Positions 7,125 through 15,011 of a stretch of 41,741 nucleotides of DNA are shown one piece after another. The notes beneath the pieces were generated by a model, which did no database searches, was not told the DNA's origin, and saw only the letters and a list, made by a program, of their open reading frames with translations. This stretch comes from Ignavibacteria bacterium CG1_02_37_35 (GTDB lineage Bacteria > Bacteroidota > Ignavibacteria > Ignavibacteriales > Ignavibacteriaceae). The translations under genes and the position numbers were made by a program. Where the stretch lies: contig MNVA01000050.1 in the NCBI GenBank assembly GCA_001871325.1, positions 1-41,741 of the forward strand, written 5' to 3'. Numbering within the stretch: the stretch's first letter is position 1; every line of letters begins with the position of its first letter.

Positions 7125-8204
7125 ATGAAAAATTTCTTGGTACTTTCTTTATTTCTTTTCTCTGTTTCAGTGTTCGGGCAGGCAACCATTGATTTTGAAA
7201 CAGTTGGGCAAGATTATACATGGACCATTTTTTCGAACTCAACTTCCGGGCCAGAGGCTCTTTCAGTTGTTGATAATCCAAATGCGACAGGGATTAATAC
7301 TTCTGCTAAATGTTTGAAGTATGTAGTTAATCCTGCTGGCGATCCTTGGTCAGGTTTTTATGGTCAAGGTCATGGTTCATTTACTCTTGATGCTAATAAC
7401 AGTATGATCACCATGATGGTTTATAAGGATGTAATTTCTCCTGTCAACCTAAAATTAGAACCACCAGCCGTCGATCACAAAGTTCCAAATACTTTGATTA
7501 ATCAATGGGAGAAACTTACCTTTGATTACTCTTCTGCTATCGGAACAACAGTAGCCACTATAACTTTAATTCCTGATTTTCCCGATCCAAGAACAGGAGG
7601 AAGTGTTAATTATATGGATAATATTGAATTTATTCATACTCCGGTTCCTGTCGAATTGGCATCTTTTACAGCTGTCGCTGTAAAAAATGGCGTTAAGTTA
7701 GAATGGACAACCGCTACCGAAACAAACAACAAAGGTTTCGAAATTCAAAGAAGTTTGGATAGCAAAGTTTATTCTACCATCGGTTTTGTTAATGGTAAAG
7801 GTTCAACCACTGCAAGGCAGCAATATAATTATGTAGATGCTCAAACAACCTCCGGAAAATATTTCTATCGTTTACGACAGGTTGATTTTGACGGAACTTC
7901 CAAATATTCACAGGTTATTGCAGCCGGCGAAATGGCTCCTACTGCCTTTGAACTTTCACAGAATTTCCCAAATCCATTCAATCCGGTAACAAGCATTAAA
8001 TATGCTATTGCTAACGCTCAACAAGTTACTTTAAAAGTATTTAACATACTCGGTACAGAAGTAGCTGTTTTGGTTAATGAGAAAAAAGAAGCTGGTACGT
8101 ATAACGTTAACTTCTCTTCTGTCAACTTAGCAAGTGGAACGTATATTTATCGTTTACAAGCTGGTGCATTTGTACAAACAAAGAAGATGGTTATCTTAAA
8201 ATAA
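7125..8204 (+). CDS. T9SS type A sorting domain protein
   Basis: A 359-aa secreted protein. Residues 1-19 are a signal peptide ending VFGQ. Residues about 20-170 form a beta-rich domain resembling carbohydrate-binding jelly-roll modules (starts IDFETVG; ends with the YMDNIEF strand typical of such folds). Residues about 172-268 are a fibronectin III-like segment of the kind that often precedes the sorting tag (ELASFTA...FYRLRQVDFDG). The last 80 or so residues are the T9SS C-terminal domain (FELSQNFPNPFNPVTSI to KKMVILK). It is expected to be exported by Sec, moved across the outer membrane by T9SS and attached to or released from the surface. An AAGGAG ribosome binding site precedes the ATG. 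Its ligand is unknown. Confidence 0.9.
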   Translation: MKNFLVLSLFLFSVSVFGQATIDFETVGQDYTWTIFSNSTSGPEALSVVDNPNATGINTSAKCLKYVVNPAGDPWSGFYGQGHGSFTLDANNSMITMMVYKDVISPVNLKLEPPAVDHKVPNTLINQWEKLTFDYSSAIGTTVATITLIPDFPDPRTGGSVNYMDNIEFIHTPVPVELASFTAVAVKNGVKLEWTTATETNNKGFEIQRSLDSKVYSTIGFVNGKGSTTARQQYNYVDAQTTSGKYFYRLRQVDFDGTSKYSQVIAAGEMAPTAFELSQNFPNPFNPVTSIKYAIANAQQVTLKVFNILGTEVAVLVNEKKEAGTYNVNFSSVNLASGTYIYRLQAGAFVQTKKMVILK

Positions 8205-8223
8205 AATTAACCTCACCCTTAAT

Positions 8224-8246
8224 CCCTCTCCTTATGAAGGAGAGGG
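8224..8246. repeat. REP-like palindrome CCCTCTCCTT/AAGGAGAGGG
   Basis: Perfect 10-bp inverted repeat (8224-8233 and 8237-8246) with a 3-nt loop, embedded in a CCTCACCCTTAAT...GGGGATT context. Very similar palindromes are scattered through many environmental bacterial genomes, from general recollection. It sits directly after the T9SS cargo gene and could also act as an mRNA-end hairpin. Confidence 0.6.
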
Positions 8247-8360
8247 AAAGGGGATTGGATACAATTAAATTATTCTTTATTAATGTTGTCTAATTTCATT
8301 GCATGAGATTGTTTCGATAAAGATGTAGGAAATCGAGAGGGAAAAGTGAACAGTTCTTTC

Positions 8361-10244
8361 TTATTGATCATTCCTTAGCTTTTCTAGTTCATCCCATCTT
8401 TCGTAGAGGATTTTAACAGCTTGCTTTGCATCGTCAAGTTGAAGCGTTAATTCATTTGTTCGTGCGGCATAGTTCTCGTAGAAATCACTCGAGGAAAATA
8501 TTGTTTCGATGCGTTCAATTTCTTTTTCTCCGGTTATTATTCTCTCTTCTATCGTCTCGAGTTCTTTAGTTTCTTTCCACGAAAGTTTTTTTACTTTTGG
8601 TTTTGCTTTTTTCTCTTCAGTTTTTTCTTTCGACTGCATCGGAACTTCCATCGCTTTTCTCACTTTTCTTTTTTGCAGATAATAATCATAATTGCCCTCG
8701 CTGAAGTGGACATTTCCTCCTTCTTCAAATGCAAGGATACCGTTGCAGACTCGGTTAAGAAAATATCTATCGTGACTCACAATGATAACACATCCTGCAA
8801 ATGAAATGAGAGCTTCCTCTAGGATGCGCAGAGTCGGCAAGTCGAGATCGTTTGTTGGTTCATCGAGCATAAGAAAATTGCCCCCGTTCTTAATGATCTT
8901 AGCGAGTGTAAGTCTACTTCTTTCACCGCCGGAGAGTCTGCCGACCTTTGTATTAATTCTGTCATCGGTAAAGAGGAATCTTTTTAAGTAAGTCCATACA
9001 CCCATTTGGTATTTGCCGAACTTTATCGTTTCGCTCCCTTCGCCAATAGATTCAACTACGGTTTCCTCATCGTTTAATAAAAGCCTCGCCTGATCAATGT
9101 AATTAAAATCGGTTTTTTCTCCGATTTCTAATTTGCCTTTAGTGGGAAGAAGTTCTCCCAAAATTATTTTTAGAAGAGTGGTTTTACCCGCGCCGTTCTT
9201 TCCGATCACGCCCAACCTTCTGCCTGAGGCAAAGTCTAAATTTAGTCCTTCAAATAGTAAGTTATCTCCGAGTTTTATTCCAACATCTTTAAGTTCAAGA
9301 ACCTTCTTCCCTAATTTTTCAGCAAGCGGGATTATCATTTCAATATCTAATTCAACTTCAGTGTTTTGGTGAGACGCAACTTCATAATAATTATCCAGCC
9401 TGCTTTTCGCTTTTGTCCGTCTTGCTTTGGGTCCACGCATGACCCATTCAAGTTCTCGCCGCAGAAAATTTTGCCGCTTACCTTCTTCGACTTCTTTGAC
9501 TGCCTGACGCTCGGCTTTGTTGATAAGGTAATCGGTGTAATTCCCTTGATGCGAAAAGAAAGTTCCGGCAGTGAGTTCAACAATCCTGTTGGCAATTCGA
9601 TCAAGGAAGTAGCGGTCGTGAGTAACAAAGATGCAGGTCCCTTTGTAGGCAGCTAAAAAATTCTCAATCCATTCTATCGAGTCGGTGTCGAGATGGTTGG
9701 TTGGTTCATCAAGGATGAGCAGATCGGGCTGAGAAATTAACGTACGGCTCAATGCAACACGACGTTTTTCTCCGCCGGATAATGATACAATTTCTCTTTC
9801 AGCCGCGGGGGCATTGAGTGATTTTATCAGCAGATCAATTTTACGTTCAAGATCCCAGCCTTCGAGCCGAAGAATCTGAGCTTCCAGGATATGTCGCTTA
9901 GCTGAATCATGTGAAAGCCCTTCGTACTCTTTGAGTAAGCATACTATTTTGTTCGCTCCATCTAAAATATTTTCATGAACATTTTTAGCTTCGTCAAGAG
10001 TAAATTCCTGTGAGAGCATCCCAATAACAAGATTTTTTTTCTTCGCAACATTACCTGAATCGGGATTTAAACTTCCTGAGATCACTTTTAAGAATGTTGA
10101 TTTCCCCGCACCATTCCTTCCCACCAAACCAATACGGTCTCCTTCGTGAATACTGAGAGAGGCGTTATCGAGAATTACTTGTTCTCCAAATCGGACGCTT
10201 AGTTCCATCGCCGTTAGGATAACGGGGTTGACATTGTTTTTCAT
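8361..10244 (-). CDS. uup: ABC-F ATPase, Uup type
   Basis: A 627-aa soluble ABC-F protein with two ATPase domains and no membrane segments. Domain 1 has Walker A GRNGAGKST (42-50), signature LSGGEKRRVALSR and LDEPTNHLD. The linker carries the Uup-like RELEWVMRGPKARRTKAKSR. Domain 2 has GKNGAGKTT, LSGGERSRLTLAK and LDEPTNDLD. The C-terminal 100 or so residues are lysine- and glutamate-rich and predicted coiled coil, as in the Uup DNA- or RNA-binding tail. ABC-F proteins act on ribosomes or, for Uup, have also been linked to DNA transactions. It is transcribed alone and divergently from the 10484 gene, with 239 nt between them. Confidence 0.88.
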   Translation of the reverse strand: MKNNVNPVILTAMELSVRFGEQVILDNASLSIHEGDRIGLVGRNGAGKSTFLKVISGSLNPDSGNVAKKKNLVIGMLSQEFTLDEAKNVHENILDGANKIVCLLKEYEGLSHDSAKRHILEAQILRLEGWDLERKIDLLIKSLNAPAAEREIVSLSGGEKRRVALSRTLISQPDLLILDEPTNHLDTDSIEWIENFLAAYKGTCIFVTHDRYFLDRIANRIVELTAGTFFSHQGNYTDYLINKAERQAVKEVEEGKRQNFLRRELEWVMRGPKARRTKAKSRLDNYYEVASHQNTEVELDIEMIIPLAEKLGKKVLELKDVGIKLGDNLLFEGLNLDFASGRRLGVIGKNGAGKTTLLKIILGELLPTKGKLEIGEKTDFNYIDQARLLLNDEETVVESIGEGSETIKFGKYQMGVWTYLKRFLFTDDRINTKVGRLSGGERSRLTLAKIIKNGGNFLMLDEPTNDLDLPTLRILEEALISFAGCVIIVSHDRYFLNRVCNGILAFEEGGNVHFSEGNYDYYLQKRKVRKAMEVPMQSKEKTEEKKAKPKVKKLSWKETKELETIEERIITGEKEIERIETIFSSSDFYENYAARTNELTLQLDDAKQAVKILYERWDELEKLRNDQ

Positions 10245-10436
10245 GAATTTTTTTTTTGTTAATTGAGATGCAAGTATAACGAAATCGCTTATTCTAAGAA
10301 AATTATTAACGTATGAATCTGTAAATAATCATTTGTCATTGGTTTGTATTATTCTGGGATATGGGAAAGCAAGTTTATTTTCTCACGAAAGAAGTAAGTG
10401 GATCATTGATAGTACTTATTTAATTTAAAAGTGTAA

Positions 10437-10444
10437 TATATTTG
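10437..10444 (+). promoter_or_regulatory. TAnnTTTG promoter element before 10484 gene
   Basis: TATATTTG matches the Bacteroidetes -7 consensus and lies 39 nt before the ATG at 10484, giving a plausible 5' UTR. No good TTG box is present at the expected distance, so this is a tentative call. Confidence 0.35.
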
Positions 10445-10483
10445 TAGTTACTAATTTTTTATCTTTAACAAAAAAAGGAAGCC

Positions 10484-10948
10484 ATGAAAAAGATATTTTT
10501 AATCGTTTTCGCACTTTTATTTTCATTCTCCACAAGTTTTGCCGGTGGCGGAAATAAATATGGCAAAGAGCTAAGCCTAAAAGAAAAAACAAAAATCTCA
10601 GCTATTCTCGAAAATCCAAAAGAATTTGTCGGAAAAAAAGTTCATGTCGAAGGAAATGTTGTCGCAGTATGCGAAAAAAGAGGGTGCTGGATTGAGTTGG
10701 CAAGTGATAAACCATTTCAAAAAATTAAAGTAAAAGTAAAAGACGGCGAAATTGTTTTCCCATTAGAAGAAAAAGGGAAATCTGCCGTTGTTGAAGGTCA
10801 GGTTTATGAAATAAAAATGACCAAAGAACAGGCGCTTGCCTCAGCAGAAAATGAAGCGAAAGAGCACGGGAAGAAATTTGATCCGGCTTCAGTAACCGGT
10901 CCGGTTACTATTTATCAGATCAAGGGACTCGGCGCGGTAATTAAGTAA
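10484..10948 (+). CDS. Exported DUF4920 family protein
   Basis: A 154-aa protein with a signal peptide (1-20, ending SFAG). The core matches the DUF4920 pattern: KKVHVEGNVVAVCEKRGCWIEL, in two pieces around residues 51-72, with the conserved C63 and C68-W69. The fold is probably OB-like, and the role is unknown. It lies upstream of the PepSY-type membrane protein at 11075 on the same strand, and the two may form a unit separated by a structured intercistronic region. A TAnnTTTG element is found at 10437. The Cys pair could bind metal or haem or form a disulfide; the sequence does not decide. Confidence 0.82.
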   Translation: MKKIFLIVFALLFSFSTSFAGGGNKYGKELSLKEKTKISAILENPKEFVGKKVHVEGNVVAVCEKRGCWIELASDKPFQKIKVKVKDGEIVFPLEEKGKSAVVEGQVYEIKMTKEQALASAENEAKEHGKKFDPASVTGPVTIYQIKGLGAVIK

Positions 10949-10969
10949 TTTTTATCTAGAATTTTCAAT

Positions 10970-11057
10970 AAAGGTTGTCAGAATAAAATAGATGTTATTC
11001 ACAATTCTGTCTTCTAATTTCTCTCCTCAGAATAACATTTTTTGGCAACCTTTTTTT
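10970..11057 (+). promoter_or_regulatory. Structured intercistronic element, attenuator-like
   Basis: Outer arms AAAGGTTGTCA (10970-10980) and TGGCAACCTTT (11043-11053) pair over 11 bp with one U-G, and the 3' arm runs into further Ts (to 11057). Inside, TGTTATTC (10993-11000) can pair with GAATAACA (11030-11037). Its TTATTC half can alternatively pair with GAATAA (10981-10986), so two mutually exclusive folds exist. The element ends about 18 nt before the PepSY gene ATG. It may be a terminator or attenuator, or the remains of a small inverted-repeat element. Confidence 0.45.
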
Positions 11058-11074
11058 ATTTCGAAGAGGTTTTA

Positions 11075-11644
11075 ATGTTCAAGTGGCGAAAGTGGGTTAG
11101 AATTCTTCATAGAGATATTGGGTACATAGCAGCCGGGCTCACCGTAATCTATGCCATATCCGGTGTTGCAGTGAATCATACTAATGATTGGAATCCAAAT
11201 TACTCGATAGAAAAAACGACGATGAAAATCGCCCCAATTCCCGATAGTTTACTCACATCTCAAACGCTCATTACTGATATTCTAGCGAAGGTTGGAGAAG
11301 AGGGGAAATTAAAAAGTTTTTTCTTACCCGACTCAAATCATATTAATATTTTTGTTGATGGTAATACCATAACCGTAAATCTTAAAAAAGGGGAAATCTT
11401 GCAAGAAAAAATTACAAGTCGTGCCGTAATCAGGGAAACCAATTTTCTTCATTTAAATTCACCAAGAAAAATTTGGACGTTTGTAGCAGACCTTTTTGCA
11501 ATTGCGCTCGCATTTCTTGCCATCTCCGGTTTATTTATGATTAAAGGCAAAAACGGAATAAAAGGGAGAGGGGCATGGTTAACAGCTCTGGGGATTCTCA
11601 TTCCGGTTCTCTTCCTCATAATTTATTATTACAAACTGCTTTAG
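11075..11644 (+). CDS. PepSY-associated transmembrane protein
   Basis: A 189-aa inner-membrane protein. It opens MFKWRKWVRILHRDIGYIAAG, a charged N-terminus followed by a first helix (about 16-35) typical of PepSY-associated TM helix proteins. A periplasmic domain of about 90 residues follows, and then two C-terminal helices (around 131-152 and 164-186). I chose the ATG at 11075, preceded by GAAGAGG, over a TTG 33 nt upstream that falls inside the structured element. In Bacteroidota such proteins often accompany iron or redox systems, and here the upstream partner is the DUF4920 protein. No catalytic residues are visible. Confidence 0.78.
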   Translation: MFKWRKWVRILHRDIGYIAAGLTVIYAISGVAVNHTNDWNPNYSIEKTTMKIAPIPDSLLTSQTLITDILAKVGEEGKLKSFFLPDSNHINIFVDGNTITVNLKKGEILQEKITSRAVIRETNFLHLNSPRKIWTFVADLFAIALAFLAISGLFMIKGKNGIKGRGAWLTALGILIPVLFLIIYYYKLL

Positions 11645-11686
11645 GTTACGCATACTTAGCTTTACAAATTATTTACCGGATTTGAG

Positions 11687-11694
11687 TATATTTG
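11687..11694 (+). promoter_or_regulatory. TAnnTTTG promoter element before ABC-F gene
   Basis: TATATTTG matches the -7 consensus. A TTTACA box lies 20 nt upstream, 3 nt longer than ideal. If used, it gives the ABC-F gene at 11917 a leader of about 215 nt. That leader contains a small hairpin AAACGG/CCGTTT (11857-11874) and an eight-codon ATG frame near 11792, neither convincing alone. Confidence 0.35.
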
Positions 11695-11916
11695 TGCCGT
11701 AAAAATAAGTTTTTTTTGCGTTCAATTACACTAACCGGAAAAATTCTCAGATCAAGTTGGAGTTAAACACATTTCCGTTGGAGAATGTGCTTCCCTAATT
11801 TGCATTTCTAGAGGGGCTCTTCAGGTCTTAAAGAACAAACAAAATAAAACCGCAGAAAACGGAAAATCCCGTTTCGTTTAAATCTTCATATAAATTAATA
11901 ATGGAATAAATGTTCG

Positions 11917-13548
11917 ATGATAAGTACAAGCAATCTTTCTTTAAGTTTTGGTAAAAGGATATTATTTGAAGATGTAAACCTGAAATTTACACCGGGTAAC
12001 TGTTACGGAATAATTGGTGCAAACGGATCCGGGAAGTCAACTTTTATAAAAATTCTTTCGGGAGAAATAGAACAAAGTTCCGGCGATGTGATTATTACTC
12101 CGGGGAATAGACTTTCAACTTTAAACCAAAATCAATTTGAGTTTGACGAATACCCTGCACTTAAAGCAGTTATGGTTGGGCACAAAAGGCTCTTTTCTAT
12201 AATGCAAGAAAGAGATACATTGTATGCAAAAAATGAATTTAGTGATGAAGATGGAATGAAAATCGCTGAACTTGAAGGAGAGTTTGCAGAGTTATCGGGT
12301 TGGGAAGCTGAATCCGAAGCTGCTGAACTCTTAAGTGGATTAGGAGTTGCCAACGAACTTCATACAAAATTGATGAAAGATTTATCAGGTAATGAAAAAG
12401 TAAAGGTTCTTCTAGCACAAGCATTATTCGGTAATCCCGATATCTTGTTACTCGATGAACCGACAAACCATCTTGATATTATTTCGATCGGATGGTTAGA
12501 AGAATTCCTTGAAAATTTTAAAAACATAGTAATTGTTATTTCTCACGACAGACATTTTCTTAATCAAATTTGCACACATATTGCCGATATAGATTTCGGG
12601 AAGATACAGATGTATACCGGCAATTATGACTTTTGGCTGGAAAGTAGTCAATTAGCGGCAAAGCAGGCAAAAGATGCTAATAAAAAAATTGAAGCGAAAA
12701 TGGTTGAATTACAAGAGTTCATCTCCCGCTTCAGCGCGAATGCTTCAAAATCAAAGCAAGCAACTTCGAGGAAAAAACAACTCGAAAACCTGACGCTTGA
12801 AGATATCAAACCTTCGTCCAGAAAAATGCCTTACATTGCTTTTAAGCCAGAACGTGAAGTTGGAAATAACGTACTCGAAATTATTGAGCTTACAAAAAAT
12901 TCCGATCAAGGGACTTTGTTAAGTGAACTGACTTTTAAGGTTGAAAAAGGGGATAAAATTGCTTTTGTCGGTCCAAACGATTTAGTGAAGACTACATTGT
13001 TCAATATTCTCAATGAAAAAGACCAACAGAGTACCGGAAGTTTTGAGTGGGGTCCAACTGTTCGAATTGCTTACTTTCCACGAGATAATGCAGAATTTTT
13101 TAATGTGGATTTAAACCTTATTGAATGGCTGCGTCAATATTCGAAAGAAAAGGATGAAACTTACATCCGGGGATTTCTTGGAAGAATGTTGTTCAGCGGC
13201 GAAGAGTCGTTAAAAAAAGCTAAAGTTCTTTCCGGAGGAGAACGCGTTCGCTGTCTGCTGGCAAAGATGATGCTTTCAGGGGCAAATTTTCTGGTTTTTG
13301 ATGAACCCACAAACCATCTCGATTTGGAAGCGATATCTGCTTTGAATAATGGTTTAATAGATTTTAAAGGAACAGTACTCTTCAGTTCGCACGATCACCA
13401 GTTTATTCATACGGTCGCAAACAGAATAATTGAAATTATTCCTTCCGGCGTCATTGATAAGCGTATGACTTTTGATGAATATTTGAACGATGAAGGAATA
13501 ACGAAAATCCATTATGATATTTATCAGGCGGCAGCAATTAATCTCTAA
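11917..13548 (+). CDS. ABC-F ATPase, YbiT/YkpA-like, degenerate second Walker A
   Basis: A 543-aa two-domain ABC-F protein without membrane segments. Domain 1 has an intact Walker A GANGSGKST (34-42), a modified signature LSGNE (156-160) and LLLDEPTNHLD. Domain 2 has the altered Walker A GPNDLVKTT (352-360), where the glycine-rich loop is lost but K-T-T remains, with a normal LSGGERVRC signature and DEPTNHLD. A similarly eroded loop is a known feature of the YkpA/YbiT-like branch as I recall it, so it is probably ancestral rather than a mutation. ABC-F proteins bind the ribosomal E site and modulate translation. The upstream leader is unusually long. It is not closely related to the Uup-type protein at 8361. 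Confidence 0.87.
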   Translation: MISTSNLSLSFGKRILFEDVNLKFTPGNCYGIIGANGSGKSTFIKILSGEIEQSSGDVIITPGNRLSTLNQNQFEFDEYPALKAVMVGHKRLFSIMQERDTLYAKNEFSDEDGMKIAELEGEFAELSGWEAESEAAELLSGLGVANELHTKLMKDLSGNEKVKVLLAQALFGNPDILLLDEPTNHLDIISIGWLEEFLENFKNIVIVISHDRHFLNQICTHIADIDFGKIQMYTGNYDFWLESSQLAAKQAKDANKKIEAKMVELQEFISRFSANASKSKQATSRKKQLENLTLEDIKPSSRKMPYIAFKPEREVGNNVLEIIELTKNSDQGTLLSELTFKVEKGDKIAFVGPNDLVKTTLFNILNEKDQQSTGSFEWGPTVRIAYFPRDNAEFFNVDLNLIEWLRQYSKEKDETYIRGFLGRMLFSGEESLKKAKVLSGGERVRCLLAKMMLSGANFLVFDEPTNHLDLEAISALNNGLIDFKGTVLFSSHDHQFIHTVANRIIEIIPSGVIDKRMTFDEYLNDEGITKIHYDIYQAAAINL

Positions 13549-13861
13549 TCTGAAAATCTTAATTTTAATCCTACTAGCCGGATTCAAATTCATTAGGAAT
13601 GAATGATTGTTTGTTTGAGGAACATACATGGTAAGAAGACGCACTGGGAAAGTTGTATTTCCTTTCCATAGATTCGATTCCTTCTGGACGTGAAACCCAA
13701 AAGTTAACGCGATTCAAGACATCCTCATAAAAAAAAAGATAAAACATTAATTAATACTAATTCAAGCCGTTCATCTATTCAATCATTTTTTTATTATACT
13801 AATATGTTTGTTTTTTTCTGTTAAATATTTTTACAAATTTTTTATAAACGAAGAAAAAATT
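13549..13861. other. Intergenic stretch before lipocalin pseudogene
   Basis: About 313 nt without a supportable ORF. It holds a 7-bp palindrome ATTCATT-AGG-AATGAAT (13588-13604), which could be a weak end hairpin for the ABC-F mRNA. A TAnnTTTG match, TATGTTTG, lies at 13803-13810 about 50 nt before the lipocalin start and is a weak promoter candidate. Confidence 0.45.
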
Positions 13862-14409
13862 ATGATCATCAAAATATTATCCGGTACGATCTTTATGGTG
13901 TCAATCTGCGTGTTTGCACAAGAAGAAAAAATTCTAAAAGAACCGGTGACGGTTCCATGCGTCAATCTTCAAAAATATATTGGAGTCTGGTATGAGATAG
14001 CAAAATACCTAATCGCTTCCAGAAGCAATGCGTGAAAAACACAACTGCCGTTTATAAATTGGATAGCAAAGGCACAATCACGGTTATTAACACTTGCTCC
14101 GATGAAGATGGTAACAAAGACCAAGCCGAGGGAATAGCCCGTATTGTGGATAAAACTTCAAATGCAAAATTAGAAGTTAGTTTCGTGAGTATATTCGGAA
14201 TAAATCTCTTCTGGGGTGATTATTGGATAATTGGCTTGGATAAAAATTATAATTTTGCAGTAATAGGAACTCCAAATCGCAAATACGGCTGGATTATGAA
14301 CAGGCAGCCGCAAATGTCGAAAGAAGAATTAGAAAAAGCTTTTTCAATTCTGCGAAACCAGGGCTATAATCCAGATCATTTTGTAATGACCACCCAGGTG
14401 TTTAAGTAG
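13862..14409 (+). pseudogene. Lipocalin (Blc-like) with one-base frameshift
   Basis: Two overlapping frames together encode one exported lipocalin. Frame 1 (13862-14035) gives a signal peptide MIIKILSGTIFMVSICVFAQ and the lipocalin motif KYIGVWYEIAKY, then derails. Frame 2 (to 14409) continues QCVKNTTAVYKLDSKG, through DYWIIGLDKNYNFAVIGTP to the conserved YGWIMNRQP. Adding one C at 14008-14009 (TACCT to TACCCT) restores KYPNRFQKQCVK, the family sequence at this place (usual P-N-R-F-E). The intact product would be about 182 aa. Blc-like lipocalins bind lipids in the envelope. The break may be a real recent mutation or a sequencing error; the rest of the frame looks undamaged, so any inactivation is young. 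Confidence 0.85.
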
Positions 14410-14427
14410 TCGACAATTTTAGAAGTG

Positions 14428-14943
14428 TTATTGCAGCTTTAAAGCAAATTCATAAACTAGTTCCGCATGGGTGTCAACATTAACATCGCGAATAATTTTG
14501 GCAATATTTCCATTTTTGTCAATGATAAAAGTTACTCTGCTATCAAATCCGAGTGAGTTTAAAACGCCGTAGGATTTCGAAACCTCCTTAGTTTGATCTG
14601 AAAGAAGAGGGAAGTTCAGGTTATACGATTCAATAAAATCTTTAATCTTTTCTTTTGAATCAACGCTAATTCCCAAAATCGCTATTCCACTTATTTTAAA
14701 TTTCGAAATATTATCTCTGATTCCACATGCCTGTTTAGTGCATCCGGGGGTTGCCGCTTTTGGGTAGAAATAGAGAACGACCGGTGATTTGTCCCGATAC
14801 GAGGTAAGAGAGAAAAAGGTTCCGTAAGCATCAGATAAATTAAAGTTTGGAGCCGACATTCCTTCATTCAAATTCTCTACCGATCCACCGCATGACGCCA
14901 ACAGCAACGAAGAAACGATCGAGAGTATTTTTAACCTTTTCAT
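14428..14943 (-). CDS. Lipoprotein peroxiredoxin, PrxQ/Bcp type
   Basis: A 171-aa thiol peroxidase. An N-terminal lipoprotein signal with lipobox LLAS-C18 predicts attachment to the membrane outside the cytoplasm, unlike the cytoplasmic Bcp of E. coli. The thioredoxin-fold core has FYPKAATPGCTKQAC: peroxidatic Cys C68 and resolving Cys C73 in the CX4C arrangement of PrxQ, with T65 and P61 of the active-site block. ILGISVDS and the later VTFIIDKNG follow the family. It reduces hydroperoxides using a thioredoxin-like donor. It lies 68 nt downstream of the M24 peptidase with a terminator-like hairpin between, and converges on the lipocalin pseudogene with an 18-nt gap. Confidence 0.9.
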   Translation of the reverse strand: MKRLKILSIVSSLLLASCGGSVENLNEGMSAPNFNLSDAYGTFFSLTSYRDKSPVVLYFYPKAATPGCTKQACGIRDNISKFKISGIAILGISVDSKEKIKDFIESYNLNFPLLSDQTKEVSKSYGVLNSLGFDSRVTFIIDKNGNIAKIIRDVNVDTHAELVYEFALKLQ

Positions 14944-14960
14944 ATAATCCTTTTTGAATT

Positions 14961-14986
14961 AAAACGAATAAATTCACTTATTCGTT
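14961..14986 (-). terminator. Hairpin between M24 peptidase and peroxiredoxin genes
   Basis: AACGAATAA/TTATTCGTT: a perfect 9-bp stem (14978-14986 with 14963-14971) and 6-nt loop, followed on the minus strand by a short TT-AA-TT tract. It follows the peptidase stop by 26 nt and precedes the peroxiredoxin ATG by about 20 nt. The U tract is weak, so termination may be partial. Confidence 0.4.
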
Positions 14987-15011
14987 CCAAAATTAATTTT
15001 GACTCTTTACC

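Noticed and set aside
11042-11074. TTG start extending the PepSY-type protein upstream
   Set aside because: Falls inside the structured element; the ATG at 11075 has a good ribosome binding site and the family-like start.
13990-14035. Programmed frameshift as explanation of the lipocalin break
   Set aside because: No heptameric slippery sequence or following pseudoknot is evident at the site; a simple missing C restores the conserved sequence.
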